DNA of 36,154 nt from Bacillota bacterium (GTDB taxonomy: Bacteria; Bacillota; Clostridia; Christensenellales; UMGS416), in assembly GCA_023410875.1 (NCBI GenBank), contig JAEYPH010000098.1, positions 1 to 36,154 on the forward strand, given 5' to 3'. Every line of letters begins with the position of its first letter. The stretch's first letter is position 1. Made by a program: the position numbers and the translations under genes. Below the pieces are notes generated by a model. It was not told the origin of the DNA, did not search any database, and saw only the letters and a program-made list of their open reading frames with translations. Of the stretch, positions 30,322 through 36,154 are shown piece after piece.

Positions 30322-30690
30322 TTAGAGCACTTCGGGAGCCAGGGAGACGATACGCATGTAATCCTTCTCTCTGAGCTCACGAGCCACGGGCCCGAAGATG
30401 CGGGTGCCGCGGGGCTGCTTCTGCGTGTCGATGATGACGGCAGCGTTGTCGTCAAAGCGGATGTAGCTGCCATCGGGACGGCGCTTGCCCGAGCGGGAGC
30501 GCACGATAACAGCGCGCACGACGTCGCCCTTCTTGACAACGCCGCCGGGGGTCGCGGTCTTGACCGAGGCGATGATCACATCGCCGATGTTGCCGGAGCG
30601 GCGCAGGGCGCCTCCGAGCACCTTTATGCAGGCTATTTCCTTGGCGCCGGTGTTGTCGGCGACCTTGAGCCTGGTCAACAGTTGAATCAT
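30322..30690 (-). CDS. rplN: ribosomal protein L14
   Basis: 122 residues, the standard length. At the subunit interface. Start MIQLLTRLKVADNTGAK and end REKDYMRIVSLAPEVL are nearly invariant family sequences. Confidence 0.98.
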   Translation of the reverse strand: MIQLLTRLKVADNTGAKEIACIKVLGGALRRSGNIGDVIIASVKTATPGGVVKKGDVVRAVIVRSRSGKRRPDGSYIRFDDNAAVIIDTQKQPRGTRIFGPVARELREKDYMRIVSLAPEVL

Positions 30691-30717
30691 GGCCTGATGC
30701 CTCCTACCCTTGCGCCA

Positions 30718-30975
30718 TTACTTGGCTTTCTCGATGATTTCCACGACGCGCCAGCGCTTGTCCTTGGACAGCGGGCGGGTCTCCATGATGCGCACGGTGT
30801 CGCCGACGCCGCAGGCGTTCTCCTCGTCATGGGCCTTGAACTTGGTCGTACGATTGACGGTCTTGCCGTACAGCGGGTGCTTGACCTTGCTCTCGATGGC
30901 CACGACGACGGTCTTCTCCATCTTGTCGCTGACGACCTTGCCGGTGCGCACTTTGCGCAGATTACGTTCGCTCAT
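30718..30975 (-). CDS. rpsQ: ribosomal protein S17
   Basis: 85 residues from MSERNLRK with AAGGAGGAAG upstream; a longer frame overlaps rpmC and is rejected. OB-fold 16S rRNA-binding protein; GKVVSDKMEKTVVVAIE is the family segment. Confidence 0.96.
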   Translation of the reverse strand: MSERNLRKVRTGKVVSDKMEKTVVVAIESKVKHPLYGKTVNRTTKFKAHDEENACGVGDTVRIMETRPLSKDKRWRVVEIIEKAK

Positions 30976-30997
30976 CTCTGTTCTTCCTCCTTCACCC

Positions 30998-31204
30998 TTA
31001 CTGGGCCCTCTTGAGCCCGAGTTCACGCTCATGGAGGATGGTCTTTACCCGGGCGATGTCCTTCTTGCACTGGTTGAGCCGGATGGGGTTCTGCAGTTGG
31101 CCGGTGGCCTGCTGAAACCGCAGGTTGAACAGTTCGCTTTTGAGCTCGGCGATCTTGTTGTTGAGCTCCTCGGAGGTCATATCTCTGATCTTGCTGGCCT
31201 TCAT
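30998..31204 (-). CDS. rpmC: ribosomal protein L29
   Basis: 68 residues, two long helices. At the polypeptide exit, part of the docking site for trigger factor and SRP. Overlaps rplP by 4 nt. Contains the family segment ELFNLRFQQATGQL. Confidence 0.97.
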   Translation of the reverse strand: MKASKIRDMTSEELNNKIAELKSELFNLRFQQATGQLQNPIRLNQCKKDIARVKTILHERELGLKRAQ

Positions 31205-31656
31205 TGTGCTTCACCACCCGTTTCTGCGGGCTTGGCGCCCTTCTCGTAGTCAGCGCGACTGACGAACTTGCACTTGATGGGCAGCTTATGGGCTGCCAGT
31301 CTCATGGCTTCGCGGGCAGTCTCCTCGGGGACGCCGGCGATTTCGAACAGCACGCGGTCGGGCTTGACCACCGCGACCCAATATTCCGGAGAGCCCTTGC
31401 CGCCGCCCATGCGGGTTTCCGCGGGCTTCTTGGTGATGGGCTTATCGGGGAAGATCTTGATCCACACCTGGCCGCCGCGCTTGGTGTAGCGGGTGATCGT
31501 GGAACGGGCGGCTTCCAGCTGATTGCTGGTGATCCACGCCGCTTCCAGCGCCACCAGGCCAAACTCACCGTAGGCCAGGAAGTTGCCGCGGGTAGCGCGA
31601 CCCTTCATGCGCCCGCGCTGCACTTTTCTATGTTTGACCCTCTTGGGCATCAACAT
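31201..31656 (-). CDS. rplP: ribosomal protein L16
   Basis: 151 residues, a little longer than the usual 137-145 because of an Ala/Glu-rich tail. Near the A-site tRNA. MLMPKRVKHRK start and ITKKPAETRMGGGKG segment are typical. Confidence 0.97.
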   Translation of the reverse strand: MLMPKRVKHRKVQRGRMKGRATRGNFLAYGEFGLVALEAAWITSNQLEAARSTITRYTKRGGQVWIKIFPDKPITKKPAETRMGGGKGSPEYWVAVVKPDRVLFEIAGVPEETAREAMRLAAHKLPIKCKFVSRADYEKGAKPAETGGEAQ

Positions 31657-31659
31657 GGT

Positions 31660-32322
31660 TTACTTACCCCCCTCTTGAGGCTTCTTGCCCTTCTGGGGCA
31701 TGACTTCGCCCTTGTATATCCAGACCTTGCAGCCGATGCGGCCGTAGGTCGTCTTCGCTTCGGCAAAACCGAACTCGATGTCCGCGCGGATGGTCTGCAG
31801 CGGAATGCTGCCGTCGCGGTAGCCTTCGCGGCGGGCGATATCCGCGCCGTTGAGGCGGCCGGAAACCATGGTCTTGATGCCCTTGGCGCCGGACTTCATC
31901 GCACGGCCCATGACCTGCTTCATGGCGCGGCGGAAGGAAATGCGGCGCTCGATCTGGGAGGCGATGTTCTCGGCTACCAGCTGCGCGTCGGTATCCATGG
32001 ACTTAATCTCGAAGATGTTGACGGCAACGGTCTTGCCGGTCAGCTTCTCGAGCTCAGCCTTGAGCGCCTCGATGCCCGTGCCGCCGCGGCCGATCACGAT
32101 ACCCGGCTTGCCGGCGTGCACGTTGATGGTCATCTTGTTGGCGGCGCGCTCTATTTCGATGCGGCTCACGCCGGCGGCGAAGAGCTTATCCTTTACGAAC
32201 TTCCGGATCTTGTTGTCCTCCACGAGGAAGTTCGCGAAGTTCTTCTTGTCGGCGTACCAACGGGTATCCCAATCCTTGATGACACCTACGCGAAAACCGT
32301 GGGGATGTACTTTCTGGCCCAT
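31660..32322 (-). CDS. rpsC: ribosomal protein S3
   Basis: 220 residues. Lines the mRNA entry site. N-terminal KH domain with GRGGTGIEALK (in place of GxxG motif, about 80-90) and C-terminal S3 domain (GRLNGADIARREGY). Overlaps the rplV stop by one base (TAATG). Confidence 0.97.
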   Translation of the reverse strand: MGQKVHPHGFRVGVIKDWDTRWYADKKNFANFLVEDNKIRKFVKDKLFAAGVSRIEIERAANKMTINVHAGKPGIVIGRGGTGIEALKAELEKLTGKTVAVNIFEIKSMDTDAQLVAENIASQIERRISFRRAMKQVMGRAMKSGAKGIKTMVSGRLNGADIARREGYRDGSIPLQTIRADIEFGFAEAKTTYGRIGCKVWIYKGEVMPQKGKKPQEGGK

Positions 32323-32726
32323 TAGTTCTTCTCCTCCTTACCGCCCATGCGGTCCAGCACGACGGTGATGTGGCTGGTGCGCTTGAGAATGGGGTTGGCC
32401 ATGCCGCGAGAGCGGGGGCGCACACGCTTGAGCATAGGACCCTGGTTGGCGAAAACCTCGGCCACATAGAGCTCCTTGCGATCCATCTCAAGGTTGTTCT
32501 CGGCGTTGGCAATGGCCGAGTTCAGCAGCTTGATGACCACGGGGCTGGAGGACTTGGGCGTGAACTTGAGAATGCTCAGCGCCTCATCCACACGCTTGCC
32601 GCGGATCAGATCCAGGACGATGGCGACCTTGCTGGAGGAGACGCGGACGTAGCGGACCGATGCATGGGGACGCTTTTCGGCGTTTTCCCGGCGAGCCGCC
32701 GTCTTTTCTTTCATTCTGGTGGACAT
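32322..32726 (-). CDS. rplV: ribosomal protein L22
   Basis: 134 residues, with an N-terminal extension of about 20 basic residues before the L22 core (ASVRYVRVSSSKVAIVLDLI). Its beta-hairpin (KRVRPRSRGMANPILKRTSH) reaches into the exit tunnel and is where macrolide-resistance changes occur. Confidence 0.97.
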   Translation of the reverse strand: MSTRMKEKTAARRENAEKRPHASVRYVRVSSSKVAIVLDLIRGKRVDEALSILKFTPKSSSPVVIKLLNSAIANAENNLEMDRKELYVAEVFANQGPMLKRVRPRSRGMANPILKRTSHITVVLDRMGGKEEKN

Positions 32727-32740
32727 CGATGCCTTCCTCC

Positions 32741-33019
32741 TTACTTCTTGGCGCTGGACTTTTCACCAGCGTGGCCACGGAACGTGCGGGTGGGGGCGAA
32801 CTCGCCCAGCTTGTGACCGACCATGTCCTCGGTCACATACACCGGCACATGCTTGCGGCCGTCATACACCGCGATGGTGTGGCCCACGAAGTCGGGGAAA
32901 ATGGTGGACGCGCGGGACCAGGTTTTGACGACCTGCTTGTCGTTCTTGCGGTTCAGTTCGACGATCTTCTTCAAAAGACGGTCGAACACATAAGGGCCCT
33001 TCTTGATCGATCTGCTCAT
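32741..33019 (-). CDS. rpsS: ribosomal protein S19
   Basis: 92 residues. In the 30S head, pairs with S13. Start SRSIKKGPYVFDRLL and segment VYDGRKHVPVYVTEDMVGHK are family-typical. Confidence 0.98.
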   Translation of the reverse strand: MSRSIKKGPYVFDRLLKKIVELNRKNDKQVVKTWSRASTIFPDFVGHTIAVYDGRKHVPVYVTEDMVGHKLGEFAPTRTFRGHAGEKSSAKK

Positions 33020-33031
33020 GGTTCAACCTCC

Positions 33032-33862
33032 TTACTTGGTGCGGCGCTTGAGAATGTATTTGTCGTTGATGTTCTTCTTCTTGCGGGTCTTATATCCCAG
33101 GGTGGGCTTGCCCCAGGGGCTCACGGGCCCGGGCATGCCGATGGGGGACTTGCCTTCGCCACCGCCGTGGGGGTGGTCCACCGGGTTCATGACAACACCG
33201 CGCACCGTGGGGCGGAAGCCCATGTGGCGCTTGCGGCCGGCCTTACCCAGGGAGATGTTCTCGTGGTCCAGGTTGCCCACCTGGCCGATGGTGGCCTTGC
33301 AGTCCATGCTGACCATTCGGATTTCGCCGGAGGGCAGGCGCAGCTGCGCCCATTTGCCTTCCTTGGCCATCAGCTGGGCGAAGTTGCCGGCGGAGCGGGC
33401 CAGCTGGCCGCCCTTGCCGGGCACCAACTCGATGTTGTGAAGCAGCGTGCCCAGCGGAATCAGGCTGATGGGCAGCGCGTTGCCGGGCTTGATGTCGGCG
33501 CCCTGGCCGCTGACCACGGTGTCGCCCACCTTGAGGCCCAGAGGAGCCAGAATGTAGCGCTTCTCACCGTCGGCATACTGCAGCAGCGCGATGTTGGCGC
33601 TGCGGTTGGGATCGTATTCGATCGTGGCGACCCGGGCGGGTACCGTATCCTTGTCGCGCTTGAAATCGATGATGCGATACTTGCGACGCACCTGATTGCC
33701 GCGGTGACGCACGGTGATCTTGCCCTGCTTGTTGCGGCCGGCGTTGCGCACCAGCGTCTCCAGCAGGGATTTCTCCGGCTGCGTCGTCGTGATTTCTTCA
33801 AACGTGGACACCGTCATGTAGCGGCGGGCAGGCGATGTCGGCTTGTATTTCCTGTTCGGCAT
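33032..33862 (-). CDS. rplB: ribosomal protein L2
   Basis: 276 residues. Essential for subunit joining and peptidyl transfer. The conserved His lies in MNPVDHPHGGGEGKSP (about 222-237). Basic N- and C-terminal tails are normal. Confidence 0.98.
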   Translation of the reverse strand: MPNRKYKPTSPARRYMTVSTFEEITTTQPEKSLLETLVRNAGRNKQGKITVRHRGNQVRRKYRIIDFKRDKDTVPARVATIEYDPNRSANIALLQYADGEKRYILAPLGLKVGDTVVSGQGADIKPGNALPISLIPLGTLLHNIELVPGKGGQLARSAGNFAQLMAKEGKWAQLRLPSGEIRMVSMDCKATIGQVGNLDHENISLGKAGRKRHMGFRPTVRGVVMNPVDHPHGGGEGKSPIGMPGPVSPWGKPTLGYKTRKKKNINDKYILKRRTK

Positions 33863-33878
33863 TTTGAAAGGACCCCCC

Positions 33879-34181
33879 TTACTCTTCCTGCTGCGCCATG
33901 CCCTCGAAGAACTCGATGCCTTTGCTTTCGGCGGTGAGCTTCACGATGGCACGCTTGGTGTCGCTGGTCATGCCGGTGGTGCGGCCCATGCGCTTCTCAT
34001 GGCCGGGCCGGTTCATCGTGTTGACACGAGCGACCTTGACGCCGAAGGCTTCCTCGACGGCACGCTTGATCTGGAACTTGTTGGCGCCGGGCGCGACGAT
34101 GAACGTATATTTCTTGTGGCTCATGTTGTCGTAGCTGCGCTCGGTCAATACGGGACGGATGATGATGTCCTGGTGGCTCAT
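33879..34181 (-). CDS. rplW: ribosomal protein L23
   Basis: 100 residues. At the tunnel exit, docking site for trigger factor and SRP. Start QDIIIRPVLTERSY is typical. Overlaps rplD by 4 nt. Confidence 0.97.
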   Translation of the reverse strand: MSHQDIIIRPVLTERSYDNMSHKKYTFIVAPGANKFQIKRAVEEAFGVKVARVNTMNRPGHEKRMGRTTGMTSDTKRAIVKLTAESKGIEFFEGMAQQEE

Positions 34182-34804
34182 CCGGCGTACACCTCCTCAA
34201 CTCTGGCGACGGCTTCGCGGGTGATGACGAAGCTGTCATAATTCATGATGTCATAGACGTTGAGCGTGTTGACCTGAGCGGCATACACGCCGGGGATGTT
34301 GCTGACGGCGCGGCGGATGTTCTGATCCACAACCAGCGTTACGATGAGGGCCTTGCCCTTGACGCCCACAGCCTTGAGGGCGGCGACCAGTTCGCTGGTC
34401 TTGCCCTGCAGGCCGGACACATCGTCCAGCACCACGATCTGCTTATCCTGCGCCTTGCTGGACAGAGCGCTCAGCATGGCCAGACGGCGGACCTTCTTGT
34501 TGACCTTCTGCGAATAATCGCGGGGCTTGGGGGCGAACACGACGCCGCCGTGGCGCCACTGGGGAGCGCGGGTGGAACCCTGGCGGGCGCGGCCGGTGCC
34601 CTTCTGTCTCCAGGGTTTTTTACCGCCGCCGCTCACTTCGGTGCGGGTCAGAGCGCTTTGCGTGCCCTGACGGCGGTTGGCAAGCTGGGCCACGATGACC
34701 TGGTGCATGGCGCTCTGGTGAGGCTCCAGACCGAAGATGGCCTCGGAGAGCTCCACAGTGCTCACCTGCTTGCCGGAAAGATTATATACGTCAACCTGCG
34801 GCAT
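34178..34804 (-). CDS. rplD: ribosomal protein L4
   Basis: 208 residues from ATG 34804 (MPQVDVYNLSG) with GAGGAGG 10 nt upstream; a TTG three codons earlier is less likely. The extended loop GGGKKPWRQKGTGRARQGS lines the exit tunnel. In E. coli L4 represses the S10 operon; whether it does so here is unknown. Confidence 0.96.
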   Translation of the reverse strand: MPQVDVYNLSGKQVSTVELSEAIFGLEPHQSAMHQVIVAQLANRRQGTQSALTRTEVSGGGKKPWRQKGTGRARQGSTRAPQWRHGGVVFAPKPRDYSQKVNKKVRRLAMLSALSSKAQDKQIVVLDDVSGLQGKTSELVAALKAVGVKGKALIVTLVVDQNIRRAVSNIPGVYAAQVNTLNVYDIMNYDSFVITREAVARVEEVYAG

Positions 34805-34821
34805 TTCTTGCAATCCTCCTC

Positions 34822-35451
34822 TTAGAGCTTCACGGCGTTGCGCACGACGAGCAGCGCGCCCTTGACGCCGGGAACCGAACCCTTGATCATCAGGAAGTTG
34901 CGCTCGGCATCCACCCTTACGACCTCGAGGTTCTGAATGGTCACGTTCTCCACACCATAATGGCCGGGCAGGCGCTTGTTCTTAAACACGCGGCCCGGGC
35001 TGGTGTTGGCGCCCATGGAGCCGGGGCCACGGTGATACTTGGAACCGTGGGCCTTGGGGCCGATGTGGGTGTTCCAGCGCTTGACCGTGCCGGAGAAGCC
35101 ATGGCCCTTGGTCAGGCCGCTGACATCCACGATGTCGCCGGCGGCAAACATGTCGGCCTTGATAAGAGCGCCGACTTCGAAGCTGGAGGAGTTCTCAAGC
35201 TTGAGCTCGCGCACAAAGCGCGTGGGCTCCACGCCTGCCTTCTTGAATTCGCCGCCCTTGGGCTTGTTGACGAGCTTCTCGCGGATCTCGCCGAAGCCCA
35301 CGCACACGGCTTCATAACCGTCCTTCTCGACGGTCTTCTTGCGCACGACGACGTTGGGGCCCGCCTCCACGACGGTGACCGCGGTGGCGGTGCCGTCGGC
35401 GTTGAAGATCTGCGTCATGCCGATCTTTCTTCCGATAATACCCTTTTTCAT
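34822..35451 (-). CDS. rplC: ribosomal protein L3
   Basis: 209 residues. Early assembly protein whose finger reaches the peptidyl transferase centre. Start MKKGIIGRKIGMTQIF and the WNTHIGPKAHGSKYHRGPGS loop are typical. Confidence 0.98.
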   Translation of the reverse strand: MKKGIIGRKIGMTQIFNADGTATAVTVVEAGPNVVVRKKTVEKDGYEAVCVGFGEIREKLVNKPKGGEFKKAGVEPTRFVRELKLENSSSFEVGALIKADMFAAGDIVDVSGLTKGHGFSGTVKRWNTHIGPKAHGSKYHRGPGSMGANTSPGRVFKNKRLPGHYGVENVTIQNLEVVRVDAERNFLMIKGSVPGVKGALLVVRNAVKL

Positions 35452-35472
35452 CTTCTATCCCTCCGTACCTGC

Positions 35473-35781
35473 TTACAGCTTGATCTCGATGTCGACGCCG
35501 GCCGGCAGGTCCAGGCGCATCAGGGAGTCCACCGTGCGGGAACTGGGGGCCAGGATATCGATGAGCCGCTTGTGGGTGCGGATCTCAAACTGTTCGCGGC
35601 TGTCCTTGTACTTGTGGGGGGCGCGAAGGATCGTGACGATCTCCTTCTCGGTGGGCAGCGGGATGGGGCCGCTGACAACGGCGCCGGTGCGCTTGGCGGT
35701 TTCCACGATGCGCTCAGCCGACTGATCGATGATGTTGTGGTCGTAGGCCTTGAGCTTGATTCTGATCTTCTTGGTAGGCAA
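35473..35781 (-). CDS. rpsJ: ribosomal protein S10
   Basis: 102 residues, the standard length, from a TTG start at 35781 with AAGGAGGG 7 nt upstream; a longer frame from 35814 starts inside the leader stem and lacks a site. S10 is a 30S head protein and also NusE, a partner of NusB in antitermination. The sequence PTKKIRIKLKAYDHNIID is nearly invariant. First gene of the operon. Confidence 0.96.
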   Translation of the reverse strand: MPTKKIRIKLKAYDHNIIDQSAERIVETAKRTGAVVSGPIPLPTEKEIVTILRAPHKYKDSREQFEIRTHKRLIDILAPSSRTVDSLMRLDLPAGVDIEIKL

Positions 35782-35963
35782 TGAAATTCCCTCCTTATCT
35801 CGGGTCAAATACACTCAGCCGTGTGTGCCGTCCTTGTTTTTTTGCGGCGAGTTTGACCCGTCGCCCGATTGCCGCGGACTTGGTCCACGGAAGTTCCCTT
35901 GCAGCGGTTAAGGATCCGCACAAGCAATCTCCCGCTTCTACCCCATTTGACGGCAGCTTTTAT
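35782..35963 (-). promoter_or_regulatory. structured leader of the ribosomal operon
   Basis: Between promoter and rpsJ the minus-strand RNA can form a long-range stem TTTGACCCG/CGGGTCAAA of 9 perfect pairs (35852-35860 with 35801-35809), ending 20 nt before the start, and an 8-bp hairpin CCGTGGAC-CAA-GTCCGCGG (35890-35872). These may serve autogenous control or antitermination. Confidence 0.45.
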
Positions 35964-35992
35964 ATGATATCTCATGTGTCAAGACATTGCAA
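35964..35992 (-). promoter_or_regulatory. promoter of the ribosomal protein operon
   Basis: Minus strand TTGCAA (35992-35987), exactly 17 nt, TATCAT (35969-35964), followed by A/T-rich sequence. A TTGACA is also present inside the spacer but is too close to the -10. Confidence 0.6.
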
Positions 35993-36046
35993 GTAAAAAT
36001 TCGCAAATCTTTGAGAATTTCGCAAAGAGTAAATTCCCAGAGTAAG

Positions 36047-36106
36047 TTCCACAGTGGACAAGGGAGTGGAATTTAGTATGGGAAGAAAATTTGGTAGAAT
36101 TAAGTC
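36047..36106 (+). promoter_or_regulatory. possible promoter/operator of the divergent gene
   Basis: TGG followed by TAGAAT (about 36101) resembles an extended -10 box about 35 nt before the ATG at 36137. Just upstream are three copies of the half-site GTGGA: TCCAC-A-GTGGA (36048-36058) and GTGGAA (36066-36071), possibly an operator. No strong -35 is seen. Confidence 0.3.
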
Positions 36107-36136
36107 TGAGAAATTTTCTTCAGAGGGAGGAGAAAA

Positions 36137-36154
36137 ATGACGGACTTAAAAGCC
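36137..36154 (+). CDS. start of a divergent gene, cut by the window edge
   Basis: ATG with GGGAGGAG 5 nt upstream opens MTDLKA and runs off the window. The product cannot be inferred from six codons. The strong ribosome-binding site and the upstream promoter-like sequence support a real gene divergent from the ribosomal operon. Confidence 0.6.

Noticed and set aside
1..36154. CRISPR array, tRNA, rRNA, intact transposase or phage genes
   Set aside because: No regular spaced repeats, cloverleaf sequences or mobile-element proteins were seen on either strand.

Overview
The window looks like a piece of a high-GC Clostridia-type Firmicutes chromosome. The reasons are strong GGAGG ribosome-binding sites, an uninterrupted S10-spc-alpha ribosomal operon with the clostridial order secY-adk-map-KOW-infA-rpmJ-rpsM-rpsK-rpsD-rpoA-rplQ, a zinc-type S14, Cys-rich L36, S4, L24 and Adk, and an ECF transporter energy module downstream of rplQ. 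Almost every gene is on the minus strand, so transcription runs from high to low coordinates. I see no tRNA, rRNA, CRISPR array or intact insertion sequence.

From right to left: 36137-36154 is the start of a divergent plus-strand gene. Positions 35782-36136 hold the promoter and structured leader of the ribosomal operon. Positions 20190-35781 are 32 genes from rpsJ to rplQ, closed by a terminator. An SGNH hydrolase gene with its own promoter, a terminator and a lower-GC methyltransferase gene follow. Next is a tightly overlapping ten-gene run (9317-18287): ecfA1-ecfA2-ecfT, a GNAT acetyltransferase, a YdcF-like protein, an unrecognised protein with a class II synthetase-like motif, truA, a tandem GNAT protein, an acyltransferase-like protein and an ABC exporter. 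A plus-strand Nudix gene converges on this run across a bidirectional terminator. Then come a CPBP membrane protease and proA, then hflK-hflC, and last a two-component system (response regulator, kinase) with a third gene for a membrane-anchored, Pro/Thr-rich extracellular protein.

The most interesting content is non-coding. (1) Two diverged copies of one structured element, each about 200 nt, flank the two-component operon in inverted orientation (254-449 plus, 3812-4011 minus). They share a 21-nt block with one mismatch, the same order and spacing of hairpins, near-identical loops, and compensating changes in the stems. This is direct evidence for a structured RNA, perhaps of the clostridial raiA-motif kind or an unnamed relative. 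(2) The ABC exporter has a 155-nt leader with three mutually exclusive long pairings. A 13-codon open frame lies inside the first hairpin, and the last pairing encloses the ribosome-binding site, an arrangement like ribosome-stalling attenuators. (3) The response-regulator promoter carries a perfect 8-bp direct repeat. (4) The tandem GNAT gene has a perfect extended -10 box so close to its ATG that the mRNA may be leaderless.

Functions shown by the window: translation and secretion (ribosomal proteins, SecY, Adk, Map, IF1, RpoA), micronutrient uptake (ECF module; no substrate-binding S component is nearby), proline synthesis (ProA, without ProB here), membrane-protein quality control (HflKC-like, CPBP) and envelope signalling.
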